A stretch of 64,000 nucleotides of DNA. It comes from JAKPPT01 sp964630305 (GTDB lineage Bacteria > Spirochaetota > Spirochaetia > Treponematales > UBA12059). The position numbers and the translations under genes are program-made. Below, in pieces: positions 18,174 through 26,772 of this stretch. Position 1 is the first letter of the stretch; every line of letters begins with the position of its first letter. Under the pieces are notes generated by a model. That model saw nothing but the letters and a program-made list of their open reading frames with translations, was not told the origin of the DNA and did no database searches. Location: NCBI GenBank assembly GCA_964630305.1, contig CAZVTR010000002.1:51734-115733 (forward strand), in the 5' to 3' direction.

Positions 18174-19853
18174 ATGAAAAAAATCAAATTCTTCAATTAC
18201 AAGTTGAAAGCTGTTTTATTCCTAGTATTTGCTCCTTTATTTTGCTTTTCAAGCTGTCAACAAGAGCACCTTGCCATTAAATCAGATACAGTAGCTGCTT
18301 TAACAAGTATTGTAATTTCACTCGAAAGTCCGCTTAACGACACCATTGCTATTGCACTCTTTAACGATAAAGGTTTGCTCTGGGAATATTTTAACGGAAA
18401 CGATGACACTTGCAACCATGAAAAGCTGTCAAAAAACAGCATTGTCTATCTCGGTGAATTATCAGCACAGGTCACTATGCTCGCTCTCCTCACATTAGTG
18501 CAAAACGGGAAAATTTCTCTTGACAGCACTATCGCTTATTATATGCCCGATTTTTTTTCAAACAGCACAGCTGATACTTATCTGCAAAAGATCGGTCAGC
18601 TTTCCATACGAACTATACTTACAGAGACAACAGGATGGAACGTATCTGCTCAAGGCACTGAATACAATATCTACAATGATTTACAAAAATTGCTTGCTTC
18701 ATCACCTAATAAATATCAGCCGGGAGCGCGCTATACAAAATCAAACGCAATGATTGATCTATTGGGCTTGCTGATTGAGAAAGTAAGCGGAAAACGGTTT
18801 ACGGAATATATGCAAGCTGAAGTTTTTTCAAAACTAAGAATGAGCAGTGCCAGGTTTATTAGCAATAAAATAGTTCTGAGACAGGTATCACATAATGAAT
18901 CAACTACCCAATTATTTAGTTCCTTCTCTCCGGCATATTCGCTGTCCTTAACATTTTTAGACTGCATTAAGCTGTATTCAGCAATGTTATCAAATGGTGA
19001 TAAAAATATTATTCTTGATCAGCGCCTGATGCAGAATATGTTTATTCCAAGTATTACGGATCAGCTTAACAAACAAGGTTTTGAAACGGGAGCAGGCTGG
19101 ATGCTCACTGAGCCTGATTTACGCTATCTAGGAAAAACTGCCTGGAACTATGGATTGTTTCTAGACCATAAAACTGTTGTAATGCTCCTCCTTGATAAGA
19201 AAATTGGCATACTTATTTCTACAAGAAATAACAATCGTATTATTGCGACTGAACTTAAAAATTTGGCATCAAAACTGCTCCGAGCATACGCAGAAACAGA
19301 ACTTAACATAAAGGAGCCTCCATTTGTTCCGCCTGTACCTGTTAGTTTGGATGGCATCATCCCTCCTGCTTATGGAGTTTATGCCTCAGACCATGGAGCG
19401 CTTGCTCTTGAGATGAAAGCTTCGAATATTTTCGTATCACACCGTGGCGGATATGCTGAGTTTATTCATACAGGAAGCGGATTCTTTAGACCTGCTGTTA
19501 AAAATGAATATGAATCTTTACGATGCAATGATAATAAAACGATAGTAATACGATGGAGAACCGGCGCAGAAAACAAATTTACTTTTCAAACACCAATAAA
19601 AGACACCCGCTATTTGTGGCTCAAACCTGGAACCTATAGTCTACAGAATCCACAAAGGAAGGCATTAAAACTGACATTTAACATGAGAGAAGTTTTTGGT
19701 AATTATCTTTTAACCGATGATGAAGGAAAAGATTACCTAATTAAACCGCTATCTCAATCAAAAGCTTCAATTATATGCGATGAAACATCAGTATTTTTTG
19801 GACTGATGCTATATTGTTCTAAAGATGGTACTATTTCCTTGCTTATGGATTAA
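18174..19853 (+). CDS. Beta-lactamase-like (PF00144 type) lipoprotein, probably inactive
   Basis: 559 residues. A lipobox (FCFSSC, Cys28) predicts a lipoprotein. Residues 45-390 follow the serine beta-lactamase/DD-peptidase layout: NGKISLDSTIAYYMPDF, PGARYTKSNAMIDLLGLLIEKVSGKRFTEYM, and GAGWMLTEPD. However, the catalytic Ser-x-x-Lys, expected around residues 85-105 (SIVYLGELSAQVTMLALL), is absent: the Lys position is hydrophobic. The Tyr-x-Asn site is altered to Tyr-Thr-Lys-Ser-Asn. A beta-rich C-terminal part (400-559) resembles the extra lipocalin-like domain of such proteins. A binding rather than hydrolytic role is inferred. Confidence 0.75.
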   Translation: MKKIKFFNYKLKAVLFLVFAPLFCFSSCQQEHLAIKSDTVAALTSIVISLESPLNDTIAIALFNDKGLLWEYFNGNDDTCNHEKLSKNSIVYLGELSAQVTMLALLTLVQNGKISLDSTIAYYMPDFFSNSTADTYLQKIGQLSIRTILTETTGWNVSAQGTEYNIYNDLQKLLASSPNKYQPGARYTKSNAMIDLLGLLIEKVSGKRFTEYMQAEVFSKLRMSSARFISNKIVLRQVSHNESTTQLFSSFSPAYSLSLTFLDCIKLYSAMLSNGDKNIILDQRLMQNMFIPSITDQLNKQGFETGAGWMLTEPDLRYLGKTAWNYGLFLDHKTVVMLLLDKKIGILISTRNNNRIIATELKNLASKLLRAYAETELNIKEPPFVPPVPVSLDGIIPPAYGVYASDHGALALEMKASNIFVSHRGGYAEFIHTGSGFFRPAVKNEYESLRCNDNKTIVIRWRTGAENKFTFQTPIKDTRYLWLKPGTYSLQNPQRKALKLTFNMREVFGNYLLTDDEGKDYLIKPLSQSKASIICDETSVFFGLMLYCSKDGTISLLMD

Positions 19854-19949
19854 TATAAAAGCAAGCAGAAACAATTTGTTCAACACTCATTGATTTTTTA
19901 ACCTCAAAGCTATACCATATGGGCTAATACTTTTACATTCGGAGTCATC

Positions 19950-20522
19950 ATGCTTGTGTATATTCTTGCTGGAATAAGTCTTTCAATGGATGCTTTTGCG
20001 ATAGCAGTTTCATCGAGTATTTGTATGCCGCAGGTGCCTCTAAAGTTGGCATTGCGAACATCTTTTATGTTTGGTTTTTTCCAATTCATTATGCCAGTAC
20101 TTGGATTTTTTCTCGGCATATCAACGATACAGTTCATTGAAAAATTTGATCACTGGGTTGCATTTTTGCTTTTAAGCTTTATTGGCATAAAAATGATAGT
20201 CGAATCATTTGAAATAAAATCAAATCAAGCCTGCAGTGATGATGAAAAAAAGAAAACCAATATTGCTGATTTTAAAACACTTTTTGTACTCTCAATTGCT
20301 ACCAGCATTGACGCCCTTGCTGTTGGTATTTCGTACAGTATAACTAAGGCACCAATTTGGACAGCATCACTCCTTATAGGAATAACAACCTTTATTATTT
20401 GCATGATTGGGTGTGAGTTTGGGAAAAGGCTTGGTACGAAATTTGAAAAAAGCGCTGTCCTTGTCGGAGGCATTGTGCTCATTGGCATAGGTACAAAAAT
20501 ATTGCTTGAACATTTATTGTAA
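19950..20522 (+). CDS. mntP: Manganese efflux pump MntP
   Basis: 190 residues with six predicted helices in two repeated halves. Each half carries the family's acidic motif: SMDAFAIAVSS (about 12-22) and SIDALAVGISY (about 123-133). Exports Mn2+ across the inner membrane. GGAG lies 7 bp before the ATG. I looked for a yybP-ykoY manganese riboswitch in the 96-bp upstream region and saw none. It converges with rqcH, and no strong terminator separates them. Confidence 0.9.
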   Translation: MLVYILAGISLSMDAFAIAVSSSICMPQVPLKLALRTSFMFGFFQFIMPVLGFFLGISTIQFIEKFDHWVAFLLLSFIGIKMIVESFEIKSNQACSDDEKKKTNIADFKTLFVLSIATSIDALAVGISYSITKAPIWTASLLIGITTFIICMIGCEFGKRLGTKFEKSAVLVGGIVLIGIGTKILLEHLL

Positions 20523-20545
20523 ACTATGTGCAATAACAAGCTAAC

Positions 20546-21955
20546 TTATTGTTCGGATTTATTTTGTTCTAGCTTTCGCAACCTGTCATCATCAAGCACA
20601 ACATGCAAGTTTTTTTCCTGAGTTGGAATTACAAGGCCTTTGGGTCCATTTTTAACCCGCCGTAAATATTTTACATGCGTATAATACAAATCAGCTTCGC
20701 GAGCATTACGCGCTTTGGAGTAAAACACTGCAAGGTTACCTGCATCAATGAGAACATCAAGCGGTACCGATTTATCTTTTTTAGCTTTTATAAAAATATA
20801 ACCGCCAGGCACATCCCTCGTATGAAGCCAGATATCCTGACCTTTTACATAATGGCGCAAGAGCTCATCGTTTTCAGAGGCATCACGACCTGCTAAAATA
20901 AGCCATCCATTACTCATAAAAGCAACACCTGGCCTTTTTTTATCCTGAACTTGCTTTCGCTTTACTTCCAAGGCCAGTGCTTTATGTAACTCAAGAGGGT
21001 TCTCAAGTGAAAGGAGCCTCAATTTTTCCTTCTCGATTCTCGCAAGCTCTTCTTTCGCGGTTTCCATATCTTTTTTTAACTCATCAAGGCCACTCTTTGA
21101 TTTTCTATAGAGTTCGTAATAGTGCTCAGCATTCTGCACAGGAGATTTATACGGATCGAGTTTTATAGTAATTGTACTGCCTGTATAAAAATTTTCACCT
21201 GTAAACCATTCGCTTCCAGAACTAATGGCAGCAATATTGGCCATAATTATATCTGCCTGCTCTTTAAACAGTTCAGCACCTTCTGCTTGTCGTATTTTTT
21301 TTTCTAACAGTACAATGGATGCCTCAAGCCGCTCCATTTTAGTAGAAAACAATTTCTTCACTTGTTCTTTGAGCACTTCAAGTGAGAGTGCAGTCCCATG
21401 CTCTGAATACCATGTATCAATATAGTCATTGAACCGCATTCCATCAGGAAAGCTGCGAACTTCATATAATCGTTTAGTTTTTTCCTGAGAATTTACATGC
21501 AGGCAATCATACTGTTTCCCGCCAATCTCCCCCCTGTTTGGCTTCCTTCTCATAACATCGAGTATTCTATACGTATCATCTGTTACTATGACATTACCCG
21601 CATTAGACCACAGACGAATAAACATATACAACGTTTCTTTTCCTCGATGCATTGAAAGCTTTACTATTCTTTCCTCACCTATTTGGACAGCTTCATCGAT
21701 CCATGCATTGACTATGTGGGCTTTTAGAAACTCTATGAAACGCAACGGCTTTTCCGGTTTTGGGATATTCTGCTTTGTTTCGTGCACTCTGCATGCACCC
21801 GGTGAAATTGAAATGAGAATATTTTTATAAGCTCCAGATTTATATACTCCAAGAACTGCGATATCATATGCAGGCTGAAATACTTTCTGGATCTGTGAAC
21901 CAGGAAGATTAGCTTCTTCCAGAATTAGATTAATCTCTTTCCAGTTTAATGACAT
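20546..21955 (-). CDS. rqcH: RqcH / NFACT family ribosome quality-control protein
   Basis: 469 residues from ATG 21955 (MSLNWKEINLIL). It has the NFACT-N domain (GNVIVTDDTYRILDVMRRK), two coiled-coil helices (about 215-330) and the C-terminal NFACT-R domain (GQDIWLHTRDVPGGYIFIKA). Homologues bind obstructed 50S subunits and recruit tRNA-Ala for C-terminal tailing; older annotations call them fibronectin-binding proteins. The N-terminal region has EER where the B. subtilis protein has its key Asp-Arg, so Ala-tailing ability needs testing. It begins 1 bp after the corA stop and ends the five-gene operon from 25877. Confidence 0.85.
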   Translation of the reverse strand: MSLNWKEINLILEEANLPGSQIQKVFQPAYDIAVLGVYKSGAYKNILISISPGACRVHETKQNIPKPEKPLRFIEFLKAHIVNAWIDEAVQIGEERIVKLSMHRGKETLYMFIRLWSNAGNVIVTDDTYRILDVMRRKPNRGEIGGKQYDCLHVNSQEKTKRLYEVRSFPDGMRFNDYIDTWYSEHGTALSLEVLKEQVKKLFSTKMERLEASIVLLEKKIRQAEGAELFKEQADIIMANIAAISSGSEWFTGENFYTGSTITIKLDPYKSPVQNAEHYYELYRKSKSGLDELKKDMETAKEELARIEKEKLRLLSLENPLELHKALALEVKRKQVQDKKRPGVAFMSNGWLILAGRDASENDELLRHYVKGQDIWLHTRDVPGGYIFIKAKKDKSVPLDVLIDAGNLAVFYSKARNAREADLYYTHVKYLRRVKNGPKGLVIPTQEKNLHVVLDDDRLRKLEQNKSEQ

Positions 21956-21956
21956 G

Positions 21957-22901
21957 CTAGTGTTTCCGCTGTTTTTTTGTTGAAGAGCCCTCAAGCCGGT
22001 TGAGCACGCGATATGTAATAACGCCAATAATTACCATTGCAACAGAAAAAATACCGTATGCTATCGGCCAACCCCACTGCTGAGTCATCATAGAATACTC
22101 AGACATACCTCCGATACCAGCAATGAGATTTAACGGCAGAAAAATAATATTAATTATTGTTAACCTCTTAATAAGATTGTTCATATTGTTATTAACAATG
22201 GAACCGCGCGCATCCATAAGCCCAGTAAAAACCTGGGAATAGATTTCTGTTTGACGAGCTGCCTGATCTATTTCTATGAGCAGATCATACATATAATCGA
22301 CATCACCAACATCTCTTTTTTCTATCCATGCATTCAGCTTTCCTAAGACCGATTTATTGCTGTTTATCGCATCAAGATAATAGATAAGGATTTCACTTAA
22401 ATTAAACATCTGTAAAAGATACTCATTCCCCATTGAAGTATTAATTTTTTCCTGAATTTCTTTTGAAAGCATTTTTATCACACGAAGATGCTCTACAAAA
22501 TGCTTTATCGTGCGTTCTATTACCACCAAGACTACATCAAAAGGATCATCGATTGTCAGATTTAGAGTACCGGAAAAAAAATCTTTTTCTTCGCTGGTTA
22601 TTAAAATCACCTGTTTTTTTACTACAAATATTCCCATTGTTGAAACATTAAAACTTGTAATTTCTTTTAGATTAAAATTAGTTGGGAGTTTCCATATTAT
22701 GGAGAGTATACCATCTTCATACTCTATTCGCGGCACTTCATCAGGATCAAGTGCAGAAGCAATTGTATGAGGATCAAGCTTATAGACACTTATGAGTTCA
22801 TCCATCTCTTTCTGGTCAATAGCATAGTAATGAAATATTTTCCCCTTTTGAGATGGCAGAATAGTATGGCTGTGTGCCTGGTATTGCTTTTTCATTTCCA
22901 A
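21957..22901 (-). CDS. corA: CorA-type divalent metal transporter
   Basis: 314 residues: an N-terminal cytosolic alpha/beta domain, a long helical stalk (about 150-245), and two C-terminal membrane helices with the positively charged tail RLEGSSTKKQRKH. The pore-mouth signature is IAGIGGMSEYS, in which the canonical Gly-Met-Asn is Gly-Met-Ser. Substrate could be Mg2+ or another divalent ion. AGGAATTGGAA precedes the ATG, and only 3 bp separate it from era. Confidence 0.87.
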   Translation of the reverse strand: MEMKKQYQAHSHTILPSQKGKIFHYYAIDQKEMDELISVYKLDPHTIASALDPDEVPRIEYEDGILSIIWKLPTNFNLKEITSFNVSTMGIFVVKKQVILITSEEKDFFSGTLNLTIDDPFDVVLVVIERTIKHFVEHLRVIKMLSKEIQEKINTSMGNEYLLQMFNLSEILIYYLDAINSNKSVLGKLNAWIEKRDVGDVDYMYDLLIEIDQAARQTEIYSQVFTGLMDARGSIVNNNMNNLIKRLTIINIIFLPLNLIAGIGGMSEYSMMTQQWGWPIAYGIFSVAMVIIGVITYRVLNRLEGSSTKKQRKH

Positions 22902-22904
22902 TTC

Positions 22905-23789
22905 CTACTGAATAAGTCTTGCAAGTATCTTATCACTTTTCTTCCAGTTAGGCTCTACCCGTACCTGCAAAGAAAGTTTTACTGCATATGGGAAAATTAA
23001 CGCTAACTCTTTTTCCGACTCCTCACGAATTCGCTGTATCATTTTTCCGCCTGCGCCAATTACAATTCCCTTTTGAGACTCACGCTCCACAACAATATAG
23101 CCTGAATACACAAGTGTACCATCTTTCTGGAAATGGTGCTGCTCATACTCAACAAACACAGCATGAGGAATTTCATTACGAAGATTTCTGAATATTTTTT
23201 CTCTGACAATTTCTGCAATTCTAAAAACGGGTTCTTGGTCGGTATAGACATCTTCCGGATAATAGAATGGTCCTTCAGGCGCTCTTTCTGTGATATCTGC
23301 AATCAATTCCTCAACACCTTTTACTTCAAGAGCAGAGATTTCATACACAGGAATATCTGGTAGATATTCTGCTAAAAAGTTACGAGTTCGTATAGTGTCT
23401 GCACGCGGATGATCAATTTTATTGATTACAGCAATGACTTTTTTATGGTAATGCACAAGCTGCTTAACAATATACGCTTCCTCTTTCCCTGGCTCTCGGA
23501 CTGCATCAATAATGTATAAAATGAAATCAGCATCCTTAAACTGTTCAAGCGCTACTTCTTTTAGTTTTTGGTTAAGTTTTTTTTCAGAATCATGTATTCC
23601 TGGAGTATCGATAAAGACAAGCTGAGCATTATCTTTTGTCACAATACCGCGTATTGCATTGCGGGTAGTCTGAGGAACAGAAGATACAATTGCAACTTTG
23701 CCGCCGCATACGGCATTGACAAATGTCGATTTTCCGCACGATGGACGGCCAACTATTGCAACAAATGCCGATTTTGTTATTGCTGCCAC
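22905..23789 (-). CDS. era: GTPase Era
   Basis: 294 residues, GTG start with AAGGAG upstream. The G-motifs are GRPSCGKST (G1; the usual form is GRPNVGKST), DTPG (G3) and NKID (G4). The C-terminal KH domain has GIVIGAGGKMIQRI. Era binds the 3' end of 16S rRNA during 30S assembly and associates with the membrane. It sits in an operon with aroDE and corA. Confidence 0.93.
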   Translation of the reverse strand: MAAITKSAFVAIVGRPSCGKSTFVNAVCGGKVAIVSSVPQTTRNAIRGIVTKDNAQLVFIDTPGIHDSEKKLNQKLKEVALEQFKDADFILYIIDAVREPGKEEAYIVKQLVHYHKKVIAVINKIDHPRADTIRTRNFLAEYLPDIPVYEISALEVKGVEELIADITERAPEGPFYYPEDVYTDQEPVFRIAEIVREKIFRNLRNEIPHAVFVEYEQHHFQKDGTLVYSGYIVVERESQKGIVIGAGGKMIQRIREESEKELALIFPYAVKLSLQVRVEPNWKKSDKILARLIQ

Positions 23790-23812
23790 GATTACTCCTT
23801 AAGCAAAAAAAA

Positions 23813-25321
23813 TTAAATTATAGAATAAATATCAATGTCAGGAAATTTTTTTTCAGTAAACAATTCAAACTGAGCAACAGCCTGCCATTTAAGCATCGAA
23901 AGACCATTCATAGTGCGGCAGCCAGCTTTTCGGGCACGTTCCAGCATTGGGGTTTCTGCTGGGCTATAAATAGTATCAAAAACCATTTCAGTACCCTTAA
24001 AATCATACCATTCAAGCGGATCACCGGGTTCACCGCCATTCATTCCGACTGGTGTAGCCTGCACAATAAGATCATTATATTCATTTACTAGATTGACGGC
24101 ATGTTCTGTAATACCAGCCCATGGGAATCCATACGTTTCTGCAAGCTTTCTTGCTTTATTCATGTTACGGTTGACAATGCAGGCTTTTCCACCCAGCTTA
24201 TGAATTACATAGGCAATCGCGCGAGCTGCTCCGCCTGCGCCAACTATCGTCGTGCGCATAGAAGATAAATCCGGACTCCCAATAAATTCTATAATAGCTT
24301 TTTCAAAGCCAAATCCATCTGTATTATATCCAATTAACCCCTGCTTGGTTCTAATTACGGTATTGCACGCACCTATTTCCTTAACTTCCGGCGAGCTTTC
24401 TGAGAGATACTGAATGATCTTTTCTTTATGCGGAACAGTTACAGAAAAACCATGAATTTTTAAAAAATCTGCAAGATTTAAGAAATCATCAATTGAATCA
24501 ACCGGGAATGGCAGATAAACAGCATTTTCATCACATACAGCAAAGCCAGCATTATGAAAATATGGAGACAAAGAATTTATAACAGCAGTACTCCCAATAA
24601 TACCATATATTCTTTTATGTACGATATTCTGATTAATTCTGTATATTTTAACCAATATTTCAGGATCGAGCTGCCCCGGCGCTGCAAGCGGCAATCCTGC
24701 TTGTGATGCACTTGCATACATCAGCATACTGCCCGTTATATCTGTGAGAATTCTTGTGCAAAAACCATAGCTTCCCATTCCCACAATAATTCTATGCTCG
24801 CCTTTTGGCCGCGCAGAAAAATATCTAAGAATTTTATCTGTGTCCCGGATCGATTCTGTCATGACAGATAGTTTTGGTATTTCTAAATGATTTTCTGAAA
24901 GCTTTTTCCAGATTGTATCGATATCATCAGGAAACGAATGAGCATGATAGGATCGTATAACTTTAGTCCCAAATGTTCGAGTTGCTTCCTGAAGTGCAGG
25001 AGCATACATATCGTGCTCAATATCAACATATGAAAAATTTTTTAATTTATCATTGCTTGCAAAAGCCAATGCTTTTGCAATAATTACAAGCCGTACAGCT
25101 TCTCCTTCTTTAAATTGACCCCCGTCAGAATACCGTCTTACGGTGAGTATACTGGGTATATGAGCAAGCTCAGGGAAACGGCGAATATAAAAATATTCTT
25201 CCGGTTTTAAGAAATCAACACGCAGTTCAACAAGATCAATATTAGACCGATACCGTTCAAGCACTCTGAGGTTTTCTTCTATTGTGGGAGCGGTTAAACA
25301 CAGACAGAGTTTTGCCACCAA
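23813..25321 (-). CDS. aroDE: Bifunctional 3-dehydroquinate dehydratase / shikimate dehydrogenase
   Basis: 502 residues, steps 3 and 4 of the shikimate pathway in one chain. Residues 1-215 are a type I dehydroquinase: VELRVDFL near the N-terminus, SYHAHSF with the catalytic His, IPKLSVM with the probable Schiff-base Lys, and AAPGQLDPE. Residues 220-502 are shikimate dehydrogenase: LSPYFHNAGF, VTVPHKEK with the catalytic Lys, GYNTDGFGF, the NADP loop GAGGAARA and the phosphate-contact region NRNMNKA. The fusion is also known from chlamydiae, some spirochaetes and plants. It starts 13 bp after the upstream gene. Confidence 0.92.
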   Translation of the reverse strand: MVAKLCLCLTAPTIEENLRVLERYRSNIDLVELRVDFLKPEEYFYIRRFPELAHIPSILTVRRYSDGGQFKEGEAVRLVIIAKALAFASNDKLKNFSYVDIEHDMYAPALQEATRTFGTKVIRSYHAHSFPDDIDTIWKKLSENHLEIPKLSVMTESIRDTDKILRYFSARPKGEHRIIVGMGSYGFCTRILTDITGSMLMYASASQAGLPLAAPGQLDPEILVKIYRINQNIVHKRIYGIIGSTAVINSLSPYFHNAGFAVCDENAVYLPFPVDSIDDFLNLADFLKIHGFSVTVPHKEKIIQYLSESSPEVKEIGACNTVIRTKQGLIGYNTDGFGFEKAIIEFIGSPDLSSMRTTIVGAGGAARAIAYVIHKLGGKACIVNRNMNKARKLAETYGFPWAGITEHAVNLVNEYNDLIVQATPVGMNGGEPGDPLEWYDFKGTEMVFDTIYSPAETPMLERARKAGCRTMNGLSMLKWQAVAQFELFTEKKFPDIDIYSII

Positions 25322-25334
25322 GTTCTCCTTCTCA

Positions 25335-25877
25335 TTAAATATCAGAACGGTACAAAAATAACGTAACTATCTTTCCATCTGCATCGGTTAATGCCCGCAG
25401 CCGCATGGGCCAGTTTTCAAACGGCACTATCCACTCTGCATATTGAGAGTCTTGAACTTTTGGAAGACCGAATAGGGTTACTGCCATATCGACGGAAGAA
25501 CCTAATACTAGCCCCATAAAAGGCTGACGATATCCAGAACTTATTCGTATTTTCCACACACGGTCTTTATAGATGTAAAACGACAAACCATTTCTATAAT
25601 TAAAAACAATATCATCCTGCCATGGCTCAATACCCCGAACCGCTGTTACAGATAGCGGCACACCAAATGTAACCAGCAATTCTTGCAGCGTCATTCCAAT
25701 AAGCTTTATAGGTGCTTCTTGTAATTTTTGCAAAGCGTCTGGCACTGGTTCTGCCGGCAATGTAGATGTCTTACTAGCATCAGAAATACTCTGCGACTGA
25801 GCAGAGAGTGCGCCCATGCTATTACAAACTAAAGCAATTACTAGTAGTGTGATTAAATGTTTTTGTAAAAACGTCAT
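25335..25877 (-). CDS. Secreted hypothetical protein
   Basis: 180 residues with a signal peptide (LITLLVIALVCNSMGALSAQ, cleavage after about residue 26). The mature part has two similar segments, GMTLQELLVTFGVP and GSSVDMAVTLFGLP, each followed by beta strands (FYIYKDRVWKIRI; AEWIVPFENWPMRLR). This looks like two BamE/SmpA-type or similar alpha-beta repeats, which is an inference from pattern only. It is the first gene of the operon with aroDE, era, corA and rqcH, and has a leaderless-type promoter. Confidence 0.7.
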   Translation of the reverse strand: MTFLQKHLITLLVIALVCNSMGALSAQSQSISDASKTSTLPAEPVPDALQKLQEAPIKLIGMTLQELLVTFGVPLSVTAVRGIEPWQDDIVFNYRNGLSFYIYKDRVWKIRISSGYRQPFMGLVLGSSVDMAVTLFGLPKVQDSQYAEWIVPFENWPMRLRALTDADGKIVTLFLYRSDI

Positions 25878-25885
25878 ATAATAAT

Positions 25886-25914
25886 ACTGTAACGGAGAGC
25901 ATGATTTAGTGCAA
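25886..25914 (-). promoter_or_regulatory. Promoter 8 bp before ATG, operon head
   Basis: On the minus strand: TTGCAC (25909-25914), a 17-bp spacer, TACAGT (25886-25891), then 8 bp to the ATG at 25877. No Shine-Dalgarno sequence is present, so transcription should start at or within 2 nt of the start codon. Confidence 0.65.
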
Positions 25915-25934
25915 GGGTGCCCACATTATAGATA

Positions 25935-26696
25935 TTAAGCAGCACGGGACGGATTAATCGGCCTATCGCCGCGCACCTGTATATAAAATAATATTTTTTC
26001 TATTGCTGATATTACGAGCGGCTTTATTTTTGAAAGGTTCTCATACCCCTGTAATCGCATAGCATAATCACTCATTATTGGTATTTCAGCGTGTTGCGGC
26101 AGTTCTTGCGAAATTGATTGGCTAGTACTAACCGAGTATTGGCTCCCATTATTCAAGAATTGCCCAGGTCTACCTTTTAAAACTTTACAGGGACTATACC
26201 GCACGTTTCCATCTTTACTCCTGTCCCCAGCAGCACCAAAAAGCCTGCAAATGAGGGGCCGTCCGCTATAGATCATGCAAAAATGAGGCCCTGCACATGA
26301 ACGAAAGGGGCACCCTGCAGCATCAGCATTAAAATGAGGGAAAATTCTCTCAAGAATATTCGACACAGAAAATGTGTTTCCTGAATTAGCATGCAAAGTA
26401 CTGCTCCCTGCAGTATGTTCCTCACAACTTTCGCCTGTTCTGATATGAAACGTTTCATGCAATGAAAATTTGTTCCAATGTTCAAATAATATGCAAACAG
26501 CGGTATATAAAGCTTCTTGTTCGGTGACATCGGGATAATATTCTTTACAGCATACCCCGCAGTTTGGTACGCATGATATACCTGTCGATGCAATCCACGC
26601 TTTCTGAGCGCAAGCAAGATCCTCATACACCTCATCGATTTGGAGAAATTGGTCATGAAAATATGGTTGTAATATTATTCCAGCCCATGCTTTCAT
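25935..26696 (-). CDS. YkgJ-type cysteine-cluster (metal-binding) protein
   Basis: 253 residues. The zinc/iron-chelating CxxCxxCC domain (PF03692 type) is seen as CVPNCGVCCKEYYP (about 40-53), then CPFRSCAGPHFCMIYSGRP and LICRLFGAAGD further on. The usual single-domain protein is about 100-150 residues. Here a variable 50-residue insert with His and Ser separates the first Cys cluster from the second. Metal and function are unknown; family members are suspected metalloproteins. Confidence 0.85.
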   Translation of the reverse strand: MKAWAGIILQPYFHDQFLQIDEVYEDLACAQKAWIASTGISCVPNCGVCCKEYYPDVTEQEALYTAVCILFEHWNKFSLHETFHIRTGESCEEHTAGSSTLHANSGNTFSVSNILERIFPHFNADAAGCPFRSCAGPHFCMIYSGRPLICRLFGAAGDRSKDGNVRYSPCKVLKGRPGQFLNNGSQYSVSTSQSISQELPQHAEIPIMSDYAMRLQGYENLSKIKPLVISAIEKILFYIQVRGDRPINPSRAA

Positions 26697-26707
26697 CTTG
26701 CAAGATG

Positions 26708-26736
26708 ATGTAGCAAAAAGCTACGTCATTAGTCAA
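26708..26736 (-). promoter_or_regulatory. Promoter close to ATG of the cysteine-cluster gene
   Basis: Minus strand: TTGACT (26731-26736), a 17-bp spacer, CTACAT (26708-26713), then 11 bp to ATG 26696. A GTAGC/GCTAC hairpin lies across the spacer and -10. The predicted leader would be only about 4 nt. Confidence 0.5.
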
Positions 26737-26772
26737 GCACTATGCACATTGCATTATAAACATATAACACTG

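Noticed and set aside
19854..19949. Manganese (yybP-ykoY) riboswitch upstream of mntP
   Set aside because: The 96 bp contain no recognisable conserved aptamer core.
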